From NCBI GenBank assembly GCA_016938835.1, contig JAFGTW010000029.1, positions 1 to 39,287 of the forward strand: a stretch of DNA of 39,287 bases, read 5' to 3'. The notes beneath the pieces are model-generated. The model was not told the DNA's origin. It saw only the letters and a program-made list of their open reading frames with translations, and did not search any database. Source of the stretch: Patescibacteria group bacterium (GTDB lineage: Bacteria > Patescibacteriota > Patescibacteriia > Patescibacteriales > UBA12465). Of the stretch, positions 28,336-37,641 are shown piece by piece. The position numbers and the translations under genes are program-made. Position 1 is the stretch's first letter, and every line of letters begins with the position of its first letter.

Positions 28336-29430
28336 ATGGGAGGGAATAGTAAAAAATATTTTACTAAAAAGGGACAGGCGATTTTAATCGCCTCCTTTTT
28401 TGTATTAATGATATCCGCACTTGGTTTATATTACTTTGTTTTTGTGCCCGATTGGCATTGGCTCAATGGATTATCACATTTGGAAGAAGAGACGGTGAAA
28501 ATTGATGAAGTGCCAGAAGATTTTGAATCACTTGATGAAGGTCTATGCGAGGGGTGTCAAAGACGTTGGCTTGATGGTGTGCAAGTTCCAACCGAAGAAG
28601 CAGATGTATTTCCAGTGGCAGTAATGATAGACAATGATGTTTTAGCCAGACCACAGGCTGGTTTAGCCAAAGCGTCCTTAGTTTATGAGGTTCCTGTTGA
28701 GGGCGGCATGACTCGTTATTTGGCTATTTATCCAAATAATATTAAGATTGAGTCAGTTGGACCAGTCCGAAGCGCTCGTCCATATTTTGTTAGTTTGGCT
28801 GCTGATTTGCAAGCTTTGTATTTACATTGCGGTGGCAGTCCTGAGGCTTTAGATAGAATTAAAAAATCCTCATTATATGATTTGAATGAATTTTATAATA
28901 GTCAATATTTTTGGCGTGTAAATGATGGCAGTCGAGAAGCGCCACATAATATTTTAACTAATTCTGATACTTGGCAGTCATATTTAGAAAAACAAGATTT
29001 GAGCGTTGCTAAGGTTGAAGCCTGGTTATTTAAAACGGAGGATATTCATGCAGAATCATCTCCAGATATTAGTATTTATTTTAGTGCTAATTTTCGAGCT
29101 TTGTGGCGATATAATGCTGAAAATAATAATTACCAGCGTTTTTTTAATGGTCTGGTCGCTCGGGATGAAAACGAGGAAATTTATGCCAAAAATATCATTA
29201 TTCAGTATATTGAAAGCGAAGTAACAGATGAAGTTGGACGCTTAGCTATTAATCTTCAAGGTAGTGGCGAGGCTTTATTTTGTGCTGATGGAGAATGCAA
29301 GGCGGTAACTTGGCATAAACAATCAAACCAACGCACCAAGTATTATTTTATTAACGGAGAGGAAATAAAATTAAATCCAGGGATTACCTGGATTGAGTTG
29401 GCTGATCAAAATACGAAAGTGAGTTATTAA
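28336..29430 (+). CDS. DUF3048 (YerB-like) membrane-anchored protein
   Basis: PVAVMIDNDVLARPQAGLAKASLVYEVPVEGGMTRYLAIYPN...VGPVRSARPYFVSLA; ATG at 28336 after rplY stop preferred. Confidence 0.88.
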   Translation: MGGNSKKYFTKKGQAILIASFFVLMISALGLYYFVFVPDWHWLNGLSHLEEETVKIDEVPEDFESLDEGLCEGCQRRWLDGVQVPTEEADVFPVAVMIDNDVLARPQAGLAKASLVYEVPVEGGMTRYLAIYPNNIKIESVGPVRSARPYFVSLAADLQALYLHCGGSPEALDRIKKSSLYDLNEFYNSQYFWRVNDGSREAPHNILTNSDTWQSYLEKQDLSVAKVEAWLFKTEDIHAESSPDISIYFSANFRALWRYNAENNNYQRFFNGLVARDENEEIYAKNIIIQYIESEVTDEVGRLAINLQGSGEALFCADGECKAVTWHKQSNQRTKYYFINGEEIKLNPGITWIELADQNTKVSY

Positions 29431-29434
29431 TTAT

Positions 29435-30301
29435 TTATTTTTTTATTACTTCAATAAAACGCGTCTGACCACTAAGGTCTGACGTTTTTTTAATTTGCAC
29501 TTCTGGAAAATTATTATTAACAGACTGAATTAATAGTTCGCTTTGCCAAGGATTAATTTCCATTATCAAGTGAAAGGGAATTAATTGACGGTTATTGTGT
29601 AAGGATTGTAATAACTCTATATATAAATCAAGACCGTCTTCTCCTCCTAGTAGAGCTAAATCTGGCTCCATAGTTATGCTTTTCTCCTGTTGGCGTTCAG
29701 AAGGGCTTAAATAAGGCAGATTGGCGGCAATAAAAAGTGATTTAAAGTGTTTTTTAGCAAGTGTAGAGATGAAAGGTTCAAGTAAGTTACCCTCTATAAA
29801 TTCAATCTTATCTTCTAAATTATGAGCCTTGGCATTGTCCTGGGCTATTTTTAAAGCCTTTGTTGAAATATCTCCGGCTAGAAATTTACTAGTTTTAAAA
29901 ATTTCTGTTGATAATTTTTTTATTTCCGCGGCAAGGCTAATAATAATAGCCCCCGAACCAGTACCAATATCCAAGCAGGCTGTTTTTCCTTGATTTTTTA
30001 GTAGATAATCCTTGGCTATGTCAACAATTAATTCTGTTTCTGGACGGGGAATTAAGACAGCACGTGAAACTTTGAAATTATAATTATAGAAAGATTGTTG
30101 GCCAATAATATAGGCAAGCGGCACTCCACTCTGTAAGAGTTTATAGTATTTAGTAAATTTAGACTCTTCTTGGTCTTGGAGTTTATATTCAGGATGACTA
30201 AGTAGCCAAGTTAATTCTTTTTTACAAACAAAAGCCAGGAGAATATTTATCTCCCGGCTAAAATTTTTATTTAAATTAAAATAGTCAGCTAAAGTAGGCA
30301 T
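29435..30301 (-). CDS. prmC: Release factor N5-glutamine methyltransferase
   Basis: PLAYIIGQQSFYNYNFKVSRAVLIPRPETELIV; LDIGTGSGAIIISLA; AANLPYLSPSE; adjacent to prfA. Confidence 0.93.
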   Translation of the reverse strand: MPTLADYFNLNKNFSREINILLAFVCKKELTWLLSHPEYKLQDQEESKFTKYYKLLQSGVPLAYIIGQQSFYNYNFKVSRAVLIPRPETELIVDIAKDYLLKNQGKTACLDIGTGSGAIIISLAAEIKKLSTEIFKTSKFLAGDISTKALKIAQDNAKAHNLEDKIEFIEGNLLEPFISTLAKKHFKSLFIAANLPYLSPSERQQEKSITMEPDLALLGGEDGLDLYIELLQSLHNNRQLIPFHLIMEINPWQSELLIQSVNNNFPEVQIKKTSDLSGQTRFIEVIKK

Positions 30302-30304
30302 AAA

Positions 30305-31342
30305 TTAGGCACGGAAAGCTTTTTTAACTGTTTTGATGACGTCATCAATATCTCCTTCTAGGATTGTGTTTAAATTGTGCCAAGAATGACCAATGCGGTG
30401 ATCAGTTAAACGATCTTGAGGAAAATTATAGGTACGAATTTTATCGCTGCGATCACCAGCCCCAACCTGATCTTTACGGGCACTAGATTCTAAGGCCATG
30501 CGCTCTTCTTCTTGTTTGGCGAGTAAACGTGAACGTAGAACTATTAAAGCTTTTTCACGATTTTGGTGCTGTGATTTTTGATCTTGGCAACTAACAATAA
30601 TGCCGGTGGGAATATGTAAAACACGAATAGCGGAGTAGGTTGTATTAACGCTTTGTCCGCCAGGCCCGCTAGAACAAAAAGTATCAATGCGGATATCGGC
30701 CATATTTAGGGATATATCAACTTCTTCAGCTTCTGGTAAAACTACCACTGTGGCGGTTGAAGTATGAATTCGGCCTTGTTTTTCAGTTTCGGGAACGCGC
30801 TGAACACGATGAGTCCCAGCTTCATACTTTAAGGCGCCAAAACTACCCATCCCTTTAACGGTAAAAATAACTTCTTTAAAACCTCCTACGCCCACTGTAC
30901 TAGAGGAAATCATTTCTGTTTTCCAGTTCTGACGTTCGCAAAAACGAAGATACATACGAAATAAATCACCAGCAAAGAGAGCCGCCTCATCACCGCCAGT
31001 ACCCGCTCGAATTTCGATAATTGCATTCTTATGATCATTTGGCCCCTGGGGATGCCTTTCTTCTTCTATTTCTTCACTTATTTTAACTAATTGCTCTTCT
31101 AGACTTTTAAGATCCTCTTCGGCCATCTTTTTTATTTCTTCATCATTTTCTTGAGCCAGTAATTCCTTATTGTCGGCAATTTCCTTATTTAATCTTTCTT
31201 CTTCAGTAATGAGATAAATTAAATTCTTCATAGCTGAGTGTTTTTGAGAAATTTTAATCATCTCCTGAGGATTGTTCATGAGTTTTGGGTCGGATAATTG
31301 TTTCTCAATTTCTGCGAATTGTTGTTTTATTTCTTCGTACAT
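30305..31342 (-). CDS. prfA: Peptide chain release factor 1
   Basis: [70 protein letters not shown]; a start at 31354 is also possible. Confidence 0.97.
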   Translation of the reverse strand: MYEEIKQQFAEIEKQLSDPKLMNNPQEMIKISQKHSAMKNLIYLITEEERLNKEIADNKELLAQENDEEIKKMAEEDLKSLEEQLVKISEEIEEERHPQGPNDHKNAIIEIRAGTGGDEAALFAGDLFRMYLRFCERQNWKTEMISSSTVGVGGFKEVIFTVKGMGSFGALKYEAGTHRVQRVPETEKQGRIHTSTATVVVLPEAEEVDISLNMADIRIDTFCSSGPGGQSVNTTYSAIRVLHIPTGIIVSCQDQKSQHQNREKALIVLRSRLLAKQEEERMALESSARKDQVGAGDRSDKIRTYNFPQDRLTDHRIGHSWHNLNTILEGDIDDVIKTVKKAFRA

Positions 31343-31442
31343 ACAAGGCGTCATTTTAAAAAAAATAATTAGTTCCTTTAATGATTATTTGGTATCAGTA
31401 ATACTGAATAATCAGGAACTAATTATCTTTAAGTTGAAATAT

Positions 31443-31772
31443 TTATTTTTTGTTACCAAGAGTAACTTGAGCAATCTTTTTCATATCTTTAGTCTTAACC
31501 ACCACTTCTTTTTTGCTCTTAGCTTTGGCGCGGGCAGCTTTCTTAACTTTTTTGCCGGTAGCAGCATCGGTCTTAGCGTCTAATTTAGCTTGGAATTTCT
31601 CAACGCGTCCGCCAGTATCAATTAATTTCTGTTTTCCAGTATAAAAAGGATGACAAGCCGAACAAAGCTCAACTTTAATTTCTTTGGCAGTTGAACCGGT
31701 CTTAAAGGTGTTGCCACATACGCAAATAACTTGGCAATCAGTATTATATTCTGGGTGAATGTTTTTTTTCAT
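31443..31772 (-). CDS. rpmE: 50S ribosomal protein L31 with Lys/Ala-rich C-terminal extension
   Basis: [60 protein letters not shown]; zinc-type CxC/CxxC. Confidence 0.95.
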   Translation of the reverse strand: MKKNIHPEYNTDCQVICVCGNTFKTGSTAKEIKVELCSACHPFYTGKQKLIDTGGRVEKFQAKLDAKTDAATGKKVKKAARAKAKSKKEVVVKTKDMKKIAQVTLGNKK

Positions 31773-31811
31773 ATTATTGTTTGATTGAGGCTGGAAGGGC
31801 CTGTGTAAATT

Positions 31812-31846
31812 CTTTCTTTTTGTAGTAAAGGTACAAAAAAAGAAAG
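31812..31846. repeat. AT-rich inverted repeat in the rpmE leader
   Basis: CTTTCTTTTTGTA-gtaaagg-TACAAAAAAAGAAAG (2-nt bulge). Confidence 0.6.
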
Positions 31847-31871
31847 CTATTTTTAGACTTCACTGTTAAAA

Positions 31872-31900
31872 ATAATATCATAACTTTTAAAAATAATCAA
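31872..31900 (-). promoter_or_regulatory. rpmE promoter
   Basis: Minus strand TTGATT (31900-31895), 17-bp spacer, TATTAT (31877-31872). Confidence 0.5.
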
Positions 31901-31948
31901 TACCTGATATAATTATCACGTCCCGACTTGAAACGGGCTAAATTTTTT

Positions 31949-33379
31949 ATGAATAAAGTTGCTAATATTGCTAAAAATACTTCCTATTTAACGCTTGCTC
32001 TGATTGTTCAGAAAGTGATGTCATTTTCTTATTTTATTATTTTAGCTAGGTTTTTAGGCTTAGATTCTTTGGGGCAATATTATACAGCTATTTCTTTTAC
32101 TACTATTTTTTCAATTTTTATTGATTTTGGCTTCGCCAATGTTTTAACTAGGGAGGTGGCCAAGAATCAAGAAAAAGCTTCAGATTACTTACGTAGCGTT
32201 TTGGGTATAAAGTTAATTTTAGCCGCCATTACCATTGTAGTGGCTATTTTAGTGGCATATTTTGTTTATGATTATCGGTTATTACTTTTGATTGCAGTTT
32301 CTTGTCTGTCTATGTTTCTTGATTCTTTTACTACTACTTTTTTTTCAGTAGTACGTGGATTTCATAATTTAAAATTTGAAAGCATAGCCTCTGTCGCTTT
32401 TCAGTTTATTATATTAGTGCTTGGTTATTTGTTAATGCGAGCCGGTTATCCCTTAGTTTATCTGTTATTGGCGATTGTAATTGCTAGTCTTTTTAACTTT
32501 CTTTATTCTGCCGGTATTGTTAAAAAATATTTGCATTTAAAAATTCGTCCGCAATGGAATTTAGATAAAATAAAAGTAGTTTTTAATATTAGTTGGCCAT
32601 TCGCTCTATATCAAATTTTTCAGCGTTTATTTACTTATCTTGATACCTTACTTTTAGGTTTTATTGCTGGTTATGGTCAAGTTGGTCTTTATCAAATTGC
32701 TTTTAAGCTTATTTTTGCTTTGCAATTTTTACCGATGGCTTTTAACGCTTCTTTGTATCCGGCTATGAGTGCATATTGGCAAAATAATCATGAGCAATTA
32801 CGTATTTCTTTTGAAAGGGCGATTAATTACCTTTTAATCATATCTTTACCAATTATTTTTGGTATTTTTGCTCTTGCCGATAAGATTGTGCCATTGTTTA
32901 AGGCTGGGCCAGAAGCAGTTTGGCCGCTTAGAATTTCTATTTTAGCGTTGGTATTTATATTTTTAAATTTTCCGGTTGGAGCTTTACTTAATGCTTGTGA
33001 TCGACAACGGCGCAATACCACTAATATGGCTATAGTTACCTTTGTTAGCTTAGGTCTAAATTTATTCTTTATTCCTCAGTGGCAGGCACTTGGCGCTAGT
33101 ATTACGGTTTTAATTAGTAATTTATTAATGTTATTACTTGGCTTGTTTTCTATGCGCGGTTTAATCGTTTATCGTCCTGTTAAGAACGCTCAAACCTTGC
33201 TGGCTGCCCTCAGTTCAGCGCTTCTAATGGCTTTAATAATATATCTATTTAAGCAGTATATTCATATATTTATTGCCGTTATCATTGGTGGACTAATATA
33301 CTTTGTCGCCTTAATTCTTTTGGGCGGAGTTAAAAAAGCGGATATTAGAAGTATTATTACTTCTTTTCAGCGTTCTTAG
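31949..33379 (+). CDS. Polysaccharide flippase (Wzx/MATE-like oligosaccharide exporter)
   Basis: ILARFLGLDSLGQYYTAISFTTIFSIFIDFGFANVLTREVAKN; multi-pass; ATG at 31949 preferred over track TTG 31928. Confidence 0.92.
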   Translation: MNKVANIAKNTSYLTLALIVQKVMSFSYFIILARFLGLDSLGQYYTAISFTTIFSIFIDFGFANVLTREVAKNQEKASDYLRSVLGIKLILAAITIVVAILVAYFVYDYRLLLLIAVSCLSMFLDSFTTTFFSVVRGFHNLKFESIASVAFQFIILVLGYLLMRAGYPLVYLLLAIVIASLFNFLYSAGIVKKYLHLKIRPQWNLDKIKVVFNISWPFALYQIFQRLFTYLDTLLLGFIAGYGQVGLYQIAFKLIFALQFLPMAFNASLYPAMSAYWQNNHEQLRISFERAINYLLIISLPIIFGIFALADKIVPLFKAGPEAVWPLRISILALVFIFLNFPVGALLNACDRQRRNTTNMAIVTFVSLGLNLFFIPQWQALGASITVLISNLLMLLLGLFSMRGLIVYRPVKNAQTLLAALSSALLMALIIYLFKQYIHIFIAVIIGGLIYFVALILLGGVKKADIRSIITSFQRS

Positions 33380-33382
33380 TTT

Positions 33383-34459
33383 ATGAAAATATTACTTTGC
33401 ACCCTTGAATATCCTCCCCAGATAGGGGGAGTTGCGAGTTATTATCATGACTTAATTGAGTCTTGGCCAGAAAAAGATGCTTGGACAGTTTTAGATAATA
33501 ATGAAAATAAATTATTGGCTTCTCGCTGGCCTTTTCCTTGGCGTCGAGCTATTAGCGCCTTAGTGAAAGAACAAACTAAAAATAAGTTTGATTTGATATT
33601 TATCGGACAAGTATTACCACTGGGAACGGCCGCTTTAATTGCTCAATTATTTAAGCCTTTTGCCTATGGCATATTTTTACACGGCATGGATTTTACTTTT
33701 GCTTTACGCTCAAAACGTAAGCGCTGGCTACTCGCTCTTATTTTAAAAAAGTCAAAAACAATTATTTGCGCAAATTCTTATGTAAAAAAATTATTAATAG
33801 AATTTATACCGGAAATAGAGTCTAAAAGTTTTTTGCTTAATCCCGGAGCTAAATTTGGAGAAAATAACGAAGAAGTTAAAAAAGCCTTAGTAGATAAATA
33901 TGAATTAGCGGGGAAGAAAATAATATTTTCCATTGGCCGTCTTGTGAAGCGCAAAGGTTTTGATCAGGTTATTTTAGCTTTGGAAAATTTATCGCAGAGC
34001 AATTGGGTTTATTTATTAGCTGGAGACGGACCCGAACTAGCTTCTTTGCAAGCTTTGGCCAATAAAAGCAAACACAGAGATAAGATTAAGTTTATTGGTC
34101 GTATTAGTGAAATTGAAAAATGGTCTTGTTTAGAATTATGTGATATATTTATAACAACTTCCCGTGATTTAAATGGTGATTTTGAAGGATTCGGAATTGT
34201 TTATTTGGAGGCGGCTCTAATGTCTAAACCAGTTATTGCTGGTTTAAGTGGCGGCGTAGCTGATGCGGTTATAAATGCTGAAACTGGTTTATTAGTTAAT
34301 TCAGAGGATATTAATGCTATTAGTCGGGCTTTAGATGATTTATTAAGTAATGATGATTTGGCTAAAAAACTAGGGGAGGCAGCCTGCGTTAGGGCTAAAT
34401 CAGACTTTAATTGGACGCTTCAGGCAGAAAAATTATTTAAATATTTAAAAACTTTTTAA
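33383..34459 (+). CDS. Glycosyltransferase family 4
   Basis: EYPPQIGGVASYYHDL; FSIGRLVKRKGFDQVILAL; EGFGIVYLEAALMSKPVIAGLSGGVADAV. Confidence 0.92.
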   Translation: MKILLCTLEYPPQIGGVASYYHDLIESWPEKDAWTVLDNNENKLLASRWPFPWRRAISALVKEQTKNKFDLIFIGQVLPLGTAALIAQLFKPFAYGIFLHGMDFTFALRSKRKRWLLALILKKSKTIICANSYVKKLLIEFIPEIESKSFLLNPGAKFGENNEEVKKALVDKYELAGKKIIFSIGRLVKRKGFDQVILALENLSQSNWVYLLAGDGPELASLQALANKSKHRDKIKFIGRISEIEKWSCLELCDIFITTSRDLNGDFEGFGIVYLEAALMSKPVIAGLSGGVADAVINAETGLLVNSEDINAISRALDDLLSNDDLAKKLGEAACVRAKSDFNWTLQAEKLFKYLKTF

Positions 34460-34482
34460 ATTTTAAGAAGATAAATTATCCT

Positions 34483-35184
34483 ATGATCTCAATTATCATT
34501 CCTGTTTATAATCAAGCCAAAAAATTAGCTAATACCTTAGAGAGTATTAGTAAGCAAACTTTAACTGACTGGGAACTAATTGTAGTGGATGATGGTTCTC
34601 ATGATGATCCAGAAAAGGTATTTACTGATTTTGTATCTAAAACAAAAAGCGAAAATAATTTTATTTTTCTCCATCAGGAGAATAAAGGGGCCCCAGCTGC
34701 TCGCAACCACGGCTGGCATAAATCGCAAGGCGATTTTTTGTTTTTTTGTGATGCTGACGCTATTTTACAAAGTAATGCCTTGGAGTTACTTTTAGATGCT
34801 TTGCAACAAAATGCAGAAAGTAGTTATGTTTATCCATCTTTTTATTGGGGGCGTAAATTATTTAAAGTCGGATCATTTAATCCTAATAAACTAAAACAAG
34901 AGCCATATATCCATACTATGGCTTTGATTAGATCGATGGATTTTCCTGAAAATGGCTGGGATGAAAGTATTAAAAAATTTCAGGACTGGGATTTATGGTT
35001 AACTATGCTTGAGTTTAATAAAACTGGTATTTGGCTTGATCAAATATTATTTAAGATTATTCCTGGGGGAACAATTAGTTCTTGGTTACCCGCTTTTGTT
35101 TATAAGCTTATGCCTTTTTTACCGGTTGTAAAAAAATATCAAGCGGCTAAAAAAGTTATTATGCAAAAACATGGCTTATTATAA
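34483..35184 (+). CDS. Glycosyltransferase family 2
   Basis: ISIIIPVYNQAKKLANTLESISKQTLTDWELIVVDDGSHDD; KGAPAARNHGWHKSQGDFLFFCDADA. Confidence 0.94.
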   Translation: MISIIIPVYNQAKKLANTLESISKQTLTDWELIVVDDGSHDDPEKVFTDFVSKTKSENNFIFLHQENKGAPAARNHGWHKSQGDFLFFCDADAILQSNALELLLDALQQNAESSYVYPSFYWGRKLFKVGSFNPNKLKQEPYIHTMALIRSMDFPENGWDESIKKFQDWDLWLTMLEFNKTGIWLDQILFKIIPGGTISSWLPAFVYKLMPFLPVVKKYQAAKKVIMQKHGLL

Positions 35185-35638
35185 AAAATATTTAAAATAT
35201 TGGCGTCAATATTGGCATTTAGTCCTATTGTTATTGATTATATCTTTTATCAGTGTATTTTATTTAAGTCTTAATCATTATCAATCTTTAAACGTTAAGG
35301 CTGGTATTTGTATCTTTCAAGCTGATATAGCGGATACTCACAGTAAGCAGTATCAAGGCTTATCTGATCGTAAACAAATGGCCGATAATGAAGGGACGCT
35401 ATTTTTATTTTTAGAGACTAGTGATAAAACTTTTGTGATGCGCCGTATGAATTTTCCTCTCGATATAATTTTTATTCGTAATCATAAGATAATAAATTTA
35501 TATCACGATTTACTGCCAGAGGGTGATTATCCGCAGTCAACATATCATAGCGGTTCACCAGCTGACGCCGTGTTGGAAATTTCAGCTGGTGCCAGTCGTG
35601 ATTGTCAGCTTGGCGTCGGCACAGAAATTTATTGGTAA
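35171..35638 (+). CDS. DUF192 family protein, membrane-anchored
   Basis: YQGLSDRKQMADNEGTLFLFLETSDKTFVMRRMNFPLDIIFI; AVLEISAGASRDCQLGVG. Confidence 0.9.
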   Translation: MAYYKKYLKYWRQYWHLVLLLLIISFISVFYLSLNHYQSLNVKAGICIFQADIADTHSKQYQGLSDRKQMADNEGTLFLFLETSDKTFVMRRMNFPLDIIFIRNHKIINLYHDLLPEGDYPQSTYHSGSPADAVLEISAGASRDCQLGVGTEIYW

Positions 35639-35641
35639 ATT

Positions 35642-37117
35642 ATGTTTTTAGTAAAACCTCGCTATCCTAAATTTTTTACTTTTAGTTTAATTATTTTAAT
35701 TGAACTTTTGTCTTTTTTAGCTTATTTTTATCCATCAATTCAGTTGTATCTATTGGCCGGCTCCTTAGTAATAGTTTTTATTCTGGCTCTCTATTCCCTT
35801 GAAACTGCTTTACTCGTAGCTCTGATTGAATTAGTGATTGGTTCCAAGGGGCACTTATTTTCAGCAGATATTTTTGGTTTTCCTGTTTCTTTACGTTTGG
35901 TTATTTGGTTAGCTTTATTATTGGCTAGCTTTTTTTATTTTTATCATCATGGATTAATAAAAACTTGGCATAAAAAAATAAAGTTTTATAAATTTTGGCC
36001 TTGGCTGGGAGTTTTATTGATATTTATTATTTTGGCTTTTATCCGTGGTTTGGTTTTTTCTTATTCCTGGTCTTTAGTTTTAGCTGATGTTAATGCTTGG
36101 TTGTATCTTGCTTTAATAATCCCAATCTTAATTGCTTATAATCCTGATGATAAAAAACAGGCGGAAAGGGTAAAAGCATATTTTTTATTAGCAGTTGTTT
36201 GGTTAAGCGTTAAGACGCTTTTATTACTTTTTATATTTTCTCATAATTTAGCTATTGTTCCTGATATTTATCTCTGGGTTAGACGTAGTGGTATAGGTGA
36301 AATTACGGCTATGGGTGGTGGTTTATTTCGTATATTTATTCAATCACAAGTTTATCTACCAATCGCTTTTTTCTTGGTTTTATTCCCGGCAATTAAATCA
36401 AACATATCAAACCGAACTAAATTGTTTCGTATACTTTTACTCTTAGCTTTATTTTTAGCTGTTATTGCAATTAGTATGTCTCGTAGCTTTTGGTTGGGTT
36501 TTGTTTTAGCTGGTATAGTGGGGGCAATTGCTAGTTGGCGTTTATCTTGGTTTTTATATTTTAAGGCTTTGTCTTATATAGTTATAGCTATTGCATTGGC
36601 AGCTCTGTTAGCTTTTATTGCCATTAAAGTTCCATTGCTTGGTAATAAAGTTAACGTTGGTTTTCAGGCGCTCTCTGATAGATTAGAAATTGATAACAGC
36701 GAGGCAGCGACTGCATCACGTTGGTCATTATTGCCAAATTTATGGCAGGCTATAAAAAAAGATCCTATCCTTGGCCATGGTTTCGGAGCTAGTGTTAGTT
36801 ATTATTCTAGGGATCCGCGCGTTTTAACAAATAATCCTAGTGGTTGGTATACTACCTATGCCTTTGAATGGGCTTATCTTGATACTTGGTTAAAGATAGG
36901 TATTTTAGGAATATTAGCTTATATTAGTTGGCTAGTTTACTTAGTTATTGCATTATGGCAATATGCACGTAGTCGACAATCAGAAATATATTTAGCTTTA
37001 GCTATTTCTATACTATTTTTAATGATAGTTAATATCTTTACTCCCTATTTAAATCATCCTTTGGGCTTAGGTTTTCTCCTATTTTCCTCTTGTTTTTTTC
37101 ATAAAAACTCATTATAA
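35642..37117 (+). CDS. O-antigen ligase/Wzy_C family membrane protein
   Basis: Multi-pass; ISMSRSFWLGFVLAGI; KDPILGHGFGASVSY; YLDTWLKIGILGILAYISWL. Confidence 0.82.
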   Translation: MFLVKPRYPKFFTFSLIILIELLSFLAYFYPSIQLYLLAGSLVIVFILALYSLETALLVALIELVIGSKGHLFSADIFGFPVSLRLVIWLALLLASFFYFYHHGLIKTWHKKIKFYKFWPWLGVLLIFIILAFIRGLVFSYSWSLVLADVNAWLYLALIIPILIAYNPDDKKQAERVKAYFLLAVVWLSVKTLLLLFIFSHNLAIVPDIYLWVRRSGIGEITAMGGGLFRIFIQSQVYLPIAFFLVLFPAIKSNISNRTKLFRILLLLALFLAVIAISMSRSFWLGFVLAGIVGAIASWRLSWFLYFKALSYIVIAIALAALLAFIAIKVPLLGNKVNVGFQALSDRLEIDNSEAATASRWSLLPNLWQAIKKDPILGHGFGASVSYYSRDPRVLTNNPSGWYTTYAFEWAYLDTWLKIGILGILAYISWLVYLVIALWQYARSRQSEIYLALAISILFLMIVNIFTPYLNHPLGLGFLLFSSCFFHKNSL

Positions 37118-37118
37118 T
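37090..37118 (+). promoter_or_regulatory. greA promoter candidate
   Basis: TTGTTT (37090-37095), 17-bp spacer, TATAAT (37113-37118); followed by CATCGTT...AACGATG hairpin at 37132-37156. Confidence 0.5.
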
Positions 37119-37177
37119 AATAAAATTGTAGCATCGTTGAATTTAAATAAACGATGTCTTAATTAAAATAACATTTT

Positions 37178-37636
37178 ATGTCTGATCAAATTATTACTCA
37201 AGAAGGTTATAATAAATTACAAGATGAATTAACACATCTAAGCACAATAAAAAGAAGGGAAATAGCAGAAAGAATTGAAAGGGCTAAAGACCTCGGTGAT
37301 TTAAGTGAGAATGCTGAGTATAGTGAAGCTAAAGATGCACAGGCTTTGAATGAAGGTAGAATTTTAGAATTAACTAATATTTTAAAAAATGTTATTGTAG
37401 TTAATAGTAAGGATAGAAGTGATGAGGTTGCCATGGGCTCAGAGGTTACTGTTAAAATTAGTGGCAAAGAAAAGAAATATACAATTGTTAGTTTTAATGA
37501 GGCCGACCCTTTAAATGGTATGATATCAAATGAATCACCTTTGGGTTTGTCTTTTTTAGGCAAGAAGAAGGGGGCAATTGTTAATGTGGAAACACCAAAG
37601 GGGGTTGTTGAGTATAAAATTATAAAAATTGATTAA
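37178..37636 (+). CDS. greA: Transcription elongation factor GreA
   Basis: ITQEGYNKLQDELTHLSTIKRREIAERIERAKDLGDLSENAEYSEAKDAQALNEGRILEL; SPLGLSFLGKKKGAIV. Confidence 0.97.
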   Translation: MSDQIITQEGYNKLQDELTHLSTIKRREIAERIERAKDLGDLSENAEYSEAKDAQALNEGRILELTNILKNVIVVNSKDRSDEVAMGSEVTVKISGKEKKYTIVSFNEADPLNGMISNESPLGLSFLGKKKGAIVNVETPKGVVEYKIIKID

Positions 37637-37641
37637 TTCTT

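Noticed and set aside
31272-31583. 103-aa plus-strand ORF
   Set aside because: Antisense to prfA/rpmE.
37207-37563. 118-aa minus-strand ORF
   Set aside because: Antisense to greA.
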